From assembly GCF_040183065.1 (NCBI RefSeq), contig NC_091125.1:128529621-128593620 (forward strand): a DNA stretch of 64,000 nt, read 5' to 3'. This document shows, in pieces, positions 33,060 to 45,011 of this stretch. A model generated the notes under the pieces. The model was not told where the DNA came from and did no database searches. It saw nothing but the letters and a program-made list of their open reading frames with translations. The position numbers were made by a program, and so were the translations under genes. Positions within the stretch are counted from its first letter, which is position 1. The number at the start of each line of letters is the position of its first letter. The stretch comes from Periplaneta americana (Eukaryota; Arthropoda; Insecta; Blattodea; Blattidae).

Positions 33060-34365
33060 TCCTTGAAACTCTGATCAATTGCAAGTTGTCTAACCAGTTT
33101 TTTTTTAGTGCCGGTTGTACTGAGAGAACTTAATCTTTCATTCTTCATTGAATTATTAAGATAATTTTTTTTATCCTTTCCAATGTGCTCTTACTCCTTT
33201 CGGAGAAAGCTGTAGTAATGGCAAATGCCAAGACCAACAGATAAGTCGTGTTACCTGTTTATAGATGGTTTGAAGATCATTGCTAATTATGAATTTCAGG
33301 AGATCTGCAGGGAGTAAATGCTGTTCTATAATTCACTTTCTAATCGTCCTTTATTGAAAAATGGATATGTGAGCAGAAGGTTATTTAATTTCATAACATG
33401 AAAATTTAGTTTATATTCCACAAAGTTATTTTGATCTAGCAATTCAACACATTTTATCTTTTCAACATCTCCAAAACACGTTTCCATTTGTACAGTCATT
33501 TGCACTTGACGTAACATTAAGGCCAGAAGAGCACACCAAATGATCACGTATAAACTGTTCTTGTTTGGAGAGAAGTTTCAATAATAAATCAAGATAACTC
33601 AGATAACTTCCTTTGTTGTCGGAACTTTCACCTTCAAGCTCTTGCTTACCTAAGAAGCAAACAACTTCGATAAGTCTCAATTACAAATCTATTTTGTTTC
33701 ACAGTTTCATTATATTTGTTGGCTTTGAATCCTTCAGAAATTGCATGTTGAATTCTTCCGTGATCTAACAAGAGAAAAGTATCTTCCTTCTGAAGATATG
33801 TTCTTTAACTCTGATGTTTCTCGGCTCTTCTATCAAAATTTTTTTATGACACACCCCATAAGAAGATGATGAGAATTGAAATTTTGTTTTCCTCCATCTG
33901 CTATTTTAATATGCAAATGTGTTGTCAGGCTCCTATCTTTGTAAGTTTCTCTTCTAATTCAACAAATATTGACTTCAGTGTTCTCTTAATATGAGCAATT
34001 TTACACAAAATTAGTAGGCCTATAAAAAAAAAACACGCGCACGTATGCGCGCACACAAACACACACACACACACGTGTTTGATTAACCTAATGCTCCACA
34101 ATGCAGTGCCTTCACAGAAAACCAATATAGCGCGGCATATTATATACATATTGTAGCTAGCCACCTTTCCTACAGAGCTGTAGAAGCAAATCCATATCCC
34201 CTCCCGTCCCTGGCCTCCCCACATGCTTGTGAGTGCCGCTGCCTATGAGGAGGCTTGTTCTATGAGTCTCATGCACAGAACTATCCATGACAGTGAATTT
34301 AATATATGGAAGGATCAGAATGAAATCTAGTGTTATGATACAGCGTTATTACGAACTTATACTGT
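33060..34365. other. Intergenic sequence with a (CA)n patch
   Basis: A mixed (CA)n/(GC)-alternating stretch lies at 34035-34078. Nothing else is supported. Confidence 0.5.
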
Positions 34366-34370
34366 TACTA

Positions 34371-34963
34371 CTGGGTGTTCATTTCAAAGTGTGTCATGAC
34401 GTCACTGTTGTTGGGTCACCGATTTGAAGCGAGTTTCAGTTTATATGTTAGAGAAGTTGCCTATTATTTAAGGCGTTCTTCAATCTGAACTTGAGAACAT
34501 GTACGGTATAACTTGAACGTCGTAGCAACAGATGGCTGTCTGTACGGTCTGTGTGCTACCATAACCTCTTTCGAACCGTGTTTTGCGCCGGCAAGTCGTA
34601 CGCAGGGTATTTGTTATCATCGGTTGCGTACGGTAACATTCCACAACACAAATCAAATGCTCCGTGTCCATGTTGACCGTCGAAGTTAATGTCAACAAAT
34701 ACGTAAGTAATCGTCTTAACCCTCTCCCCATATCCCGACAGTACGTATTTCCAAACAGTTCACATTCCTGCCACTACCGGCGTTACCGTACGTATCGGCA
34801 CGTGCTCTTCAGAATGAACGCCGTACTTGCTAGCCAACTTCTCTGCCTCTTAGATTATACACCTGAGCTGCGGAAGTGTAGGAAGATTGAATTCTCTAGG
34901 CTCATCAGCTAGCCACATGACGGCATACAGCGAGCCAAGACACATTTTGAACTGAACACCCGG
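34371..34963. mobile_element. 593-bp MITE, copy 1
   Basis: The terminal repeats CTGGGTGTTCATTTCAAAG and the inverse of TTGAACTGAACACCCGG are flanked by TA (34369-34370, 34964-34965). It is collinear with 42570-43162 and the same length. Short open frames shared by both copies are not recognised as protein. Confidence 0.88.
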
Positions 34964-35415
34964 TAGTTATAATAACTCAAATTTTTTGGTTAGGCTAAAG
35001 CCTCAAAAACCTCCTAAGAGCTTCGCCACTGAAATGTACATGCACAGAATGATAACATTTGATGAAAAATATACATATAGGCTTTGTAAGATAGAAGAAA
35101 AGACCATCAATGCATATGATTCATCAGAACTGCTGCTTTTCATTTTCATGAGTAAAGACAAAATTACCAGAATTGCATAAAAATACCTTTTCCAAAGCCT
35201 CCTTAGTGCTGTACCATGTTTAAATAACTTGAAAACGATTAGAGATATCTCAAAACAGATTGCACCACTTTTTCTTTCAAAAATTTCACATGATTTTGAG
35301 TAGGCTTACCTACATGATCTCCTTTCCATTTAAAATTTCAAAGTAGCATCCAAAATGGCGGCTTTTGAGATGGCTGAGGGCTAAAATCGAATGTGTCACT
35401 GATAGAGCATTTGGT

Positions 35416-35601
35416 CACAGTCTACTATATACAGTCACGAAGCTTGAGTTTTGAGGGTGCTAGAAACAATAGACTGTGACGGTACTATTTTGCATTGCCT
35501 GTAATGAGGCGATATTAGCGATCCTAGTGGTGAGCAACTATCTAATGTTTGCATATTTACTACGTATTGAGCTTCGCGATTGTATATACTAGACTGTGAT
35601 T
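35416..35601. mobile_element. Short MITE
   Basis: TCACAGTCTACTATATACAG and the inverse of GTATATACTAGACTGTGA flank about 186 bases, continuing into a CGAAGCT match. TTTGG stands on both sides as a possible target duplication. Confidence 0.7.
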
Positions 35602-35812
35602 TGGTCTTATAAATACTTGTAACACCTATAGTAATCGGAAATCAAGCATATGGAAGATATTTATATGGTTCCAGACTTTTGATTCATCCTGTAGAGAAAT
35701 CGAAGTTCTTTTGAAGATAGAAGATTAGTATTTTCATTAAAAAATCACTTTCTGATGATTTTATAACATTGGAGTTAGCTTTGCTTTTGCTCATGAGTAT
35801 ATGTCGCACACC

Positions 35813-36830
35813 CAGTAAAATACTGTCGTATGTCGAAAAACACATACTACTTTCGTAAATTATTTCCAGCGCTGTTTTACTATGTAGGTGAAGGTGTGAA
35901 ATTCTAATAATAAAATACTAAATTATCAAAGGTTTTTGTTTCTAATTGTTTGGTTTGGTTTCCAATTGCAGAAAAGAATAATTAAAATTATAAAGCAAGT
36001 CCCTATCCGATCTGAAAGTATAAGCATTTTTAGAGAACTAAAAATTCTACCTGTGCCCTGCATATATATACTAGAGGTAGTGTGCTACATTCATCAAAAT
36101 ATATACTCTTTTAAAACAAATTCATTTTATCATGAGTATAGTACCAGAACATCCAGGAACATACATTTGAATTACCACAGACTTACCAGAAGTATTAACA
36201 GTTTATCACATAGAGGCAGCAGTCTTTATAATAAACTCCCACAAAATATTAAAGACCTTAACATGCGAAAATTAAAAAAAAGAGGTAAAAAATATTTTAT
36301 TAAAACACTTGCCACTTTGCACAAATGATTATCTAAATTTAAAGCTCTAGTATTTAACATTCTCCTCCAGATACTACCTTTGATGGTTTTATGTCAGGTA
36401 GAGTTAAAGCTAAGACTGGAAAGAGAAAACATAGAGACTGCATGGGACAGTGCCACATGGCTCTAGCTTGAAAGAAAAATATTAGTATATCTGAATTAGT
36501 GTATTCTGAAATTGGTACAATTAAGATTGACTTTTACATGTTAATTAGTATTAAGTTCTAAGTATAATACTGTATATATTAGCTTGTGTCGCCAAAAATG
36601 TTCTCCCTTCAGCGTATAAATTAAAATATTTGTAATTCTGTATCCTAGCATATTTAACACTAGATGTATTATATGTATTGTCAATTTTCTATATACTGAC
36701 GATGCCATGAATGCTTATCATTCCTATGGCTTAATAAAAAATCAATAAAAATATTTTCACAGCAGTATTTTACTAGGAAGTAGCATATCTTTACAAATTA
36801 CAATTTTTAAGTTGACACTATTTTACTGGG
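35813..36830. mobile_element. Inverted-repeat pair enclosing a LINE
   Basis: CCCAGTAAAATACTGTC at about 35819 and its inverse (GACACTATTTTACTGGG, ending at about 36829) match at 16 of 17 positions. An extra half-site TATTTTACTAGG lies at 36764. The interior is mostly the CR1/L2-like LINE end, which probably inserted into a short DNA element. Confidence 0.5.
35930..36750 (+). mobile_element. LINE C-terminus and 3' UTR (CR1/L2-like)
   Basis: The open frame to 36328 shows the terminal LINE block: LQKRIIKIIKQVPIRSESIS, FRELKILPVPCIYILEVVCY, STRTSRNIHLNYHRLTRS and SLYNKLPQNIKDLN. The following AT-rich 3' region contains GACGATGCCATGAATGC and ends at TAATAAAAAATCAATAAAAA. 5'-truncated. Confidence 0.8.
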
Positions 36831-36834
36831 AGTG

Positions 36835-38270
36835 CATTGTGCCCTATAAAGAAGAAAATATTAAACTAAATGCATAAATTACATATGGTTTATGTATCGT
36901 TTTGATATACTCGTACTATGGCAACGCTATGTAGAGGAGTTCTGAAATAAGCTGATATTACTGTCTAGCCAACAATGCAGCACATTTTGAACATTTAATT
37001 TAATTAATAGAATACGGTAATTTACGAAATTACCCAAAAGAAACTGTGCGAACAGTCCAGGTTGCCAGGCGACAATAGAAAACAAAAGATGTGAGAACAA
37101 ATAAATGAGAAGTAACAATCGAATACTCTTCCAAATTTATGTACCATAATATAGGGGTACTATTTGATATTTTTAAGGGGGGTGGGAGGCGAGTGGTGAA
37201 ACCTAAAATGTAATTAACACTGGTTGTAAATTTTCCCCCTCAATATGTACATTGACGTGTTTTTTGTTTAAATTAAATTTAATTCAAACAAATAGTTATT
37301 TAGACTGGGAAGTTTTAAGATGAGAGCTCTGTATAATACCTTCATTAAAATTGTGATAATTTTTTACAACAGGTAATTCAGCAAACTGGTGATCAAGACG
37401 GTCTGTAGCATATCTATTTATTTTGAAGGTTGAATTTTATGCCACTGTGTGGATAAATTTTATTTCTTACTGGACTTAGGATGAGTTAGTGTTTTCGTGG
37501 TTTTCCAGATTTAGGCATTTAAGGACGCTGTATCATTAACTCAGTCTCATATTTCCTAATTTTTAGCTCTTTTGCTATTCTATGTAGGTAGTATTTTAAA
37601 TTATTAAGCTATATAAAAATTTTGTCCTTTTTTCTCCTCTGTCATTGTTTCCTCACTTTTCTTTTTGACTTCAATAATTCTTTAAGATCTGTGTTGAGAC
37701 CATATCTTGATGTTTGAGAATTGGATATAAAAGCAAATTTTAAAGAAAAATTGGTAGTTCAAGTATAGGCCTACTTACCAGAACTCACTGCTACATTTTA
37801 GTCTTATTTAGTTTTTATTACGATATTATTTGCAATTGAATTAGGTACTATCTCAACAATTTCCTAATATTTGATAGATCACACATGTGTTTCTGTTGCT
37901 TTTGAAAGTGGTGAAGACAGGAATGTGATCAAGAATGAGAAACACTGGTTTATGATCTGAGGTAAGAACACAGATTGCTGTAAGAATAGACTTTATTAAT
38001 ACAATATCTAAATTATCAGCTTTTTATGAATTATTATATGGAAAATGAGTGGGATGTTGACCAATAACATTATAGCCCTACCCATGCGAATCTGCATGCA
38101 TTTCAAGTTGATGTCTTCTGAGTGTTGTATAAGCAATGAGTTTCAACTGATAGGCCCACTCTTTCCATTGAAATCTCCTGCATGCAACAAATAATTTTTA
38201 AGTCTGTTACTTAACGAAGCTTTATCAACTACTAAGTATTAAGCGTCAGTAGACTGTGTTATAGCAAGAT
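36835..38270. other. Intergenic sequence, nothing recognised
   Basis: AT-rich sequence with a short G-rich patch at 37177-37190. No coding support. Confidence 0.5.
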
Positions 38271-38278
38271 AGTATTAG

Positions 38279-38530
38279 CCACCGATGTAGCTCAATCGGC
38301 TGAGGCGCATGCCGGAGTTACGCTCGGGCTTGGGTTCGATTCCCAATTGGGCTGGTTATCTAATTGGGTTTTTTTCGAGGTTTTCCCCAACCTTAAGACG
38401 AATGTCAGGTAATCTATGGCGAATCCTCGGCCTCATCTCGCCAAATTTCACCTCGCTATCACCAATCTCATCGACGCTAAATAACCGAGTAGTTCATACA
38501 GCGCTGTCAAATAACCAACTACAAAAAAAA
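38279..38530 (+). repeat. tRNA-derived SINE (family D), full length
   Basis: A box GATGTAGCTCAATCGGCTGA, B box GGGTTCGATTCCC, then GGTTTTTTTCGAGGTTTTCC and ATCGACGCTAAATAACC, ending in an A run. The tail is related to family B, but the head differs. Confidence 0.88.
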
Positions 38531-38690
38531 AGCTGGTATTTGACGAAATGAGGTCGAAGATTCACTATGAATTGCGTAACAGTCGCCTTACAGTTGGGGA
38601 AACCTCGGAAAAACCCGAACCAGATAATCAGCCGGAGCAAGAATCGAACCCATGTTAGAGCGCAGCTTCGGATCAGTACCGTAAGTAAAC
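38531..38690 (-). repeat. SINE family D, inverted 5'-facing copy
   Basis: Starts right after the A run of the plus copy and reads inverted (AATCGAACCCATGTTAGAGC is the B-box region), making a head-to-tail inverted pair. Followed at 38695-38815 by a LINE 3' end with a (TTCA)n tail. Confidence 0.75.
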
Positions 38691-38694
38691 TTAA

Positions 38695-38815
38695 TAATTC
38701 ATTCATTCATTTAGTGTTCTACCCAAGGGCAGATGTTTCATTGCACACCCAGCTTTCTCCAATCTCTTCTATTTTCTGCTTTCCTTTTCGTGTTGTCCAA
38801 TATTATACAAACATA
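38695..38815 (-). mobile_element. Short LINE 3' end, minus strand
   Basis: (TTCA)n, then TAGTGTTCTACCCAAGGGCAG and CCCAGCTTTCTCCAATCTC, matching 15700-15790. Confidence 0.75.
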
Positions 38816-39487
38816 TAACGCGCGCTTTTGCCAAGTCTTTTTGAAAGCGAAGACAGATGGCGTTGTCGGTGCCTAGTTCTGACAGGAAGTAGAAGTGTAA
38901 ACATTTATCAGCTGGTTCATGTTGTAGATAAAGCAGCAATTATTCACACGTAAATTACAAGTGTTTGAACGATGTAATCGCAAACTTATGCTCTACAGCA
39001 TACCACACCCTATTTCTCCTCCAGGTAAATAATTCTCTGTTCTTAGCTTACATACAGAATTGTAGTATTTTTTGGCAAAGTAATGTTTTGTGTAACCTTA
39101 AAATTAATATTTTGCACACTTATTACTAACATGGTCTTGAAATTAATTAAGAAAGCTGTAGTTAAATTTATCAGGAATGAAATCTCCGATATTTCAAATC
39201 TAATTTAGTATCGCAAGTCTGTCATTCTTAAACCGAATACACATGTAATTTTGTTAACTGGCTAATGATAAAGAGGTTATGTAGCTAGTTACTTCGGCAT
39301 TTAGGATATATTGGAATTATGTTCAGTTCTGTATCATGCAGTTAAGTTAATGGAAAACAAATAATTATATAACCACCAGGTTATCCTGACATCGAAGTGA
39401 ACTGAGTTTATTATCCAGTGTAAGTCCTCTTCCAATATTTGAAGTATAGACATTTCAGTAAGTAGGCCTACATACTTATGTATGTAA

Positions 39488-39670
39488 TTTCAAATCCAGT
39501 TTCGAAAACGAGCTATAACGGCTTGGGGATCTTCATGCTGACAACATGTTACTCTCGTATTGGGTGGATTATCGCTCATCTCTACTGTGGCATGTGGACG
39601 TGAAAGAGTCGGTAATTCGGCCTTAGCCCTTCATGGACTGCCGTGCCACGAATTACCAGCACATGAAAGT
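39488..39670 (+). repeat. SINE family A, truncated
   Basis: AATCCAGTTTCGAAAACGAG, GCTATAACGGC and GGATTATCGCTCATCTCTAC match the body of 22235-22330 and 10020-10150. Confidence 0.65.
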
Positions 39671-39704
39671 GGATTATCAGTAATTAGTTCACTGCAAAAA
39701 AAAA

Positions 39705-39875
39705 AAATCCATCATTAATCTCCAGTACCGGTAACAAAAATGTCCCTAGTCAACAAATATCCAGTATGAAATAAATCCACAGTCATTAAATGGCCATTAT
39801 CATAAATGCCCATTGACATTAAATGTCCAGTATCAGAAATGTCCACGGTCATTAAATGGTCATTTGTCCGGAGTT
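39705..39875. repeat. Degenerate short tandem-like repeat
   Basis: Several imperfect copies of AAATGTCCA, CAGTCATTAAATGGCCAT and variants follow each other. The unit is irregular. Confidence 0.4.
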
Positions 39876-40439
39876 ATTACGTGTATGGTTTTGAATGTAA
39901 ATTTAAAGTTTAGCAGTGAAATCTAAGTAAATTTACAGTACCAGTATTTGTATTCTGTAATTAATTTTATTTTTCAATTTACTTCTCCACTGGGGTCAGA
40001 ATGCAGCTTCGTATGATATGAAAGTGCCCTCAGATATTGTTTCACATTATTCTTGTCCTTGTATTGATTTTATTCGATGTGTAATCCCTTTACTTTGTCG
40101 TTGATTTGTAATACTGGCACACTTCTTGTATAAGTACGAGGTGCCTTACGTTTTTATGACCATTGTGAATTTGGATTATATATAGTATTCTGTGGCTGAT
40201 TCTGTTCTTGTATTATGTTTTGTATAAATCTCCAAATACTGACGTCCAGAAACCATCTTTTGAAATTTAGAGGGGAAGCCTTCTGACTACTTTATTGGTT
40301 CTATGATTACCGTGCAACGTTATTTCATAGGAATTCCACTTAGGAGGTGGAAATTTAGACATTATACCTCTCCGAAAAGAATGTTGAATAATCATCTCTG
40401 TATGTACCATATTGGACATTTCTATATATTAAAAAGTGT

Positions 40440-41265
40440 CTTGCTTACCAACTTTATTGATGGAGGTGCTGAAACTGCCCTCCTTCGTTGTCCAGACATT
40501 TTTGGCACATCTTAATGAAATGTCCCATAACTTGCTGTAGCTCTGGTCGATTAATGCTGTTAATATGTGAAGAATATTACGTTTCAGTTCTTCCAGGATG
40601 CGTGGGGTACTTCGTCATAGAGGGATACTTCATGAACAATATCAGGTTTCTCAGAAATCTAATAATGATTGTTTTATGAACACACATAACCATGGAGCTG
40701 GAACCATGCCTCGTCTGAGAAAAATATAATTTTTTTGTGAACACATAACCATGGAGGTGTAACCGTGCCTTGTCTGAGAAAAATATTAAATGTGGGTCTA
40801 TTAGTTCATTATGAATATTATTAAGCAGCACTCACAAAATGCGCGCCTACATGCAGGATCACCAAGTTGAAGAGCATGTGTCTTAGTTATTTTATATGGC
40901 TGCAACTTTAAAAATTTAGTAGCTTTTGCACAGAGCCATCAGAAATTCGTACTTGTTGTGAAAGGTGCCTAAGTTATTTTCTAGGAGAATGTTCCAGTTG
41001 ATGACCAATGTCATTTAATATTTCTTCTGTGAGAACCCTACGCTCTCTGTTTTGTTTCTTAGTCTGAATACTTCCTGTTGCATGATGAAATGTATTATAA
41101 AGATTATGGATTGTTGTACGTGATGGAATTTTTACATCTGGGAATTGTGTTTCAAACCACCTTCGTACTTGACTAGCAGATTGGGTTAACACATATGATA
41201 TGAATCATAAATATACACGTTCTTTAGTTGAAAACATTTGAGTAGCCATTATACAGCTTATACTT
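40440..41265 (-). mobile_element. Decayed DUF4817-type transposase, internally deleted
   Basis: The minus-strand N-terminal helix-turn-helix region is at 40974-41192 (PSRTTIHNLYNTFHHATGSI ... RERRVLTEEILNDIGHQLEH). The first catalytic region is at 40577-40831 (IHNELIDPHLIFFSDKARLH). The C-terminal block follows directly at 40465-40600 (MGHFIKMCQKCLDNEGGQF), so the segment with the second and third acidic residues is deleted. The C-terminal block parallels that of the intact element at 53421-54488. A ~65-base stretch (CACATAACCATGGAG) is duplicated at 40680-40775. Confidence 0.75.
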
Positions 41266-42066
41266 ATTCATATTTTCATTATAAATGGACAAAAAAACAC
41301 CATATAATATAGTCTTGTGGGATTAAATCAATTAATCGATCAAAAATATTTAATCGAATAATTGAGTCGATTAAAATTAATCAGTCGTAGTTGATATTAA
41401 TTATTATTTTGTTACTACAAACTCATACTAAAAATTCCGACAATATTTCTCTCTCTGAAATTGCTTACTTAAAAGCACAATAGTACTGTTATTTTCTAAC
41501 TGTAAACCAGGTAGTGTAGGGAAAATCTTTGCACAAACACTTCAGAAAGAGATGGAGATAGAGTCTACTTCTATTGAAAGTTGAAACGCAATGTGAAACC
41601 CTTATTAAGTTTTATGGTTTTCCAAGAAAACTTCCACCTTGTTGTCAGCTCATCTTCCTAGCATATGAAATATATACTTTTCTGGGATTCGTCCCACTTA
41701 TCCCTTATAAAATAGCCATGTCTACACTGTGTGTAAGTGAGAGCGTAACTATCTTCTTCTCTTTCTAAAATCTGGCCAGTGTTCTGTTTCGACCGCTGTA
41801 TTTTTGCAGTTACAGTTTCTGTACTGAGTTTTTATATGAAGGTTGTGTGTTTAGTTTGATAAAGAAAAAAAAAAAAGTTTTCTGTGGTTTGTGAAAAGTG
41901 TAAACTCCATTATGTCATATGAGAATTTGAGAGGTAAACTCGGTGAAATGTTGGGGTTTAAATTGAATGATCGTGGAGAAGTGCTTGACAGAAAAAAAAA
42001 GTTTTTTTTCGTGTTTAGCGATGCAGGAAACATTGTTAGTAAATGTAGAGCGGCACTTAATTCTGA

Positions 42067-42361
42067 GCATGTGAATGCACTCACATGTTTAAAATCATGG
42101 ATGAAGCAGTATTAACTAGGCGAGTCTTCATACTTTTTGTTATTTATGTTTATCTCAAAAATTCCCGGAGAAATTGACGCAATAAATTTTAAGTCTCATA
42201 ATAAATATGTTAGTAAGTAATTAAAATAGTTGTTTTGTAATATAATGATACAATATATACAGATATATAACATTTAATACTTATGCTTATCACCAAACAC
42301 AAGTTAAATTTAACAATAATTGTGTATTACAGTATATTAAAACATTTTTCCACCTCGATGT
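42067..42361. repeat. Tandem duplication, first unit
   Basis: Begins GCATGTGAATGCACTCACATG and recurs at 42362 with few differences. The terminal portion (AACACAAGTTAAATTTAAC ... CATTTTTCCA) of the second unit is displaced to 43998-44062 by later insertions. Confidence 0.88.
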
Positions 42362-42569
42362 GCATGTGAATGCACTCACATGTTTAAAATCATGGATGAA
42401 GCAGTATTAACTAGGCGAGTCTTCATACTTTTTGTTATTTATGTTTATCTAAAAAATTCCCGGAGAAATTGACACAATAAATTTTAAGTCTCATAATAAA
42501 TATGTAAGTAAGTAATTAAAATAGGGCCTAGTTGTTTTGTAATATAACGATACAATATATACAGATATA

Positions 42570-43162
42570 CTGGGTGTTCATTTCAAAGTGCGTCATGACG
42601 TCACTGCTGTTGGGTCACCGATTTGAAGCAAGTTTCAGTTTATATGTTAGAGAAGTTGCCTATTATTTAAGGCATTCTTCAATCTGAACTTGAGAATGTG
42701 TACGGTATAACTTGAACGTCGTAGCAACAGATGGCGGTCTGTACGGTCTGTGTGCTACCATAACCTCTTTCGAACTGTGTTTTGCGCCGGCAAGTCGTAC
42801 GCAGGGTATTTGTTATCATCGGTTGCGTATGGTAACATTCCACAACACAAATCAAATGCTCCGTGTCCATGTTGACCGTCGAAGTTAATGTCAACAAATA
42901 CGTAAGTAATCGTCTTAACCCTCTCCCCATATCTCGACAGTACGTATTTCCAAACAGTTCACATTCCTGCCACTACCGGCGTTACCGTACGTATCGGCAC
43001 GTACTCTTCAGAATGAACGCCATACTTGCTAGCCAACTTCTCTGCCTCTTAGATTATACACCTGAGCTGCGGAAGTGTAGGAAGATTGAATTCTCTAGGC
43101 TCATCAGCTAGCCACATGACGGCATGCAGCGAGCCAAGACACATTTTGAACTGAACACCCAG
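42570..43162. mobile_element. 593-bp MITE, copy 2
   Basis: Same ends and length as 34371-34963, with TA on both sides (42568-42569, 43163-43164). About a dozen substitutions separate the copies, most of them transitions. Confidence 0.88.
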
Positions 43163-43185
43163 TACAACATTTAATATTTATGCTT

Positions 43186-43957
43186 ATTTATATAAATTGA
43201 GGGAAAGAAGGCAGAGGACGGACACTGGAAAGTTTTCTTTTCTCAATCGTACTATCAGGGACTGGAATGCTTTACCTGCAGACTTACTAAAGGCTTTACC
43301 AACAACCAAAAATGTATTTAAAAATAGGCTTAAGGACCTTACTAATAGACGGTAATTATACACAGTACTTAAAGGGTGTAAATGATATGTTGTTATTGAA
43401 GTGTTGTATCAGTGAAGAATTATGTTGTGTCAGTGAAGTGTGTTGTATCAGTGAAGAAGTATGTCGTGTCAGTGAAGTGTGCTGTGTAAGTGAAACGTGT
43501 TCCTGTCAGTGAAGCTGTATAGGTTATAGTGGCAGTGCAAAGTATTTGAACAGTGAAATGTTTTTGAAGTGTTAGTGAAATCAGGATAGAATCAGTGAAA
43601 TGTGTCGTAGTTCCAGTGCAGTGAGTGAGTTGACAGCGAAATGAGTGTAATGTTGAAAGGTACTTGTGCAGATATGAACATATACTCGTGGGTTTTAGTT
43701 CGATCTTAGTTTTAAGATACAAATTAGAATATTTCAAATGTTATTTTAAGTGATCGTTTCATTTAATTTAGTATATTCCCTGTTGTTGTTGTTATTATTA
43801 TTATTATTATTCATTATTAGTATTATCATTAATTGTATTTTTAATTAATAAGTTTATTATTGTCATTATTGAGTGTAATTAGTTACCACTGCCACCGGGT
43901 ATATACCCATTGCAGTGTGAATAAATATATACATACATACATACATACATACATACA

Positions 43958-43989
<32 letters not shown>

Positions 43990-43990
43990 C
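43186..43990 (+). mobile_element. LINE 3' end with minisatellite and (ATAC)n tail
   Basis: The first bases encode the end of an RT protein (RTDTGKFSFLNRTIRDWNAL, then KNVFKNRLKDLTNRR and stop). The 3' region contains a minisatellite built on GTGTTGTATCAGTGAAG-like units of about 19-20 bases (about 43398-43625), an (ATT)n stretch, then CCACTGCCACCGGGTATATACCC and (ATAC)n at about 43932-43985. Confidence 0.8.
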
Positions 43991-44144
43991 ATATACATCA
44001 CCGAACACAAGTTAAATTTAACAATAATTGTGTATTACAGTATATTAAAACATTTTTCCAACTCTATCTAAACTCGATTAATCGATTAAATTCAAATAGT
44101 TAATCGATTAAATATTTTGATCGATCAACAGCACTAATATAATA

Positions 44145-44465
44145 TGTACTGTGTTACTCACCAGTCACTTGGAGACTGATTCACTAACCTTGTCACGAGA
44201 CAGAACAAACACATGCATGCTTGCGTCATCATTATGGAAACTTGTATGGTTATATCACCTCGACTCTACACTTTCTGTTCTGTGCCGCGAGAACATCAGC
44301 AGCACACAGTGAAAACCCCATTGCTCCTGTCCAGACCTCATCTGATCTCTCTGTGCCTTATTTTTTCCTCTTAATTCTTCTCTTCAGGCTAATTTAGTCA
44401 ACACATTCATCTTTCCAGTTATATACTTATAGAGACTTGAATATGTTGGAAATTTCACAGGACAA
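44145..44465. other. Intergenic sequence, nothing recognised
   Basis: No coding or repeat support. Confidence 0.45.
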
Positions 44466-44469
44466 GTTA

Positions 44470-44805
44470 CAGGCTTGTCACCAGTTAGTCCAGTGACAGG
44501 CTGCTATCGTAGTCTTTTGGAGAAGCTAGTATGAGGAATTTCCTCCATATAAGATGCAACAGATATACCACTGTGACTCAGTCCAGAGCCTCGTTAGTAG
44601 AAAGAGGTAACACCACGACAAGGTCCACCGCTGTAGTGTAATGGTCAGCACGTCTAGCTATGAAACGAGCGAGCCAGGGTTCAAATCCTGGTTGGGGTTT
44701 TTTCCAGTGTTTTCCCTCAACCAACTGAAGCAGAATTACTGGGTAATTTTCGACGTTTGACCTCGGACTCCTTTCGCCATCATTAACTCACATATTATTG
44801 TCATC
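44470..44805 (+). repeat. Repeat R fragment followed by SINE family B
   Basis: 44540-44620 matches repeat R (ATACCACTGTGACTCAGTCC). From 44625 a tRNA-like head (GTAGTGTAATGGTCAGCACG, GGGTTCAAATCCTGG) with body GTTTTTTCCAGTGTTTTCCC corresponds to SINE family B. An (AT)n run lies further on at 44978-45008. Confidence 0.7.
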
Positions 44806-44975
44806 ATACAATAGCCTGGGTTAAGTTCACAGTGCTGCATGCTGTACTTGTCCAAGAGCGCAGTCGTTCAGGCCACCAACACCAACAGACTGGAATATGG
44901 CTAATATTTGTTGGGAAGGGGTGCTCGAGTTTGAAAAACCTGTACAACAGCAGTATTAGCAGCAGCAGCAGTAAT

Positions 44976-45011
<36 letters not shown>

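Larger units (their letters stand above)
41310..44136 (+). mobile_element. hAT element, internally duplicated, with two nested insertions
   Basis: The ends TAGTCTTGTGG and CAGCACTA (inverse TAGTGCTG) are flanked by perfect 8-base duplications ATATAATA (41302-41309, 44137-44144). TTAATCGATTAAA-type subterminal motifs occur at both ends. A frame at about 41891-42115 ends with a typical hAT C-terminus (DAGNIVSKCRAALNSEHVNA, then LTCLKSW). A 295-base unit starting at 42067 is repeated from 42362. The second unit is broken by a MITE (42570-43162) and a LINE (about 43186-43990). Most of the transposase is lost. Confidence 0.88.

Noticed and set aside
34480-34731. Conserved 83-codon frame shared by two loci
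   Set aside because: Both copies lie within the duplicated 593-bp MITE. Conservation follows from recent copying, and no protein homology is recognised.
43395-43515. Spaced repeats resembling a CRISPR array
   Set aside because: Units are degenerate, about 19-20 bases with no unique spacers, and lie in a LINE 3' region of a eukaryotic genome.
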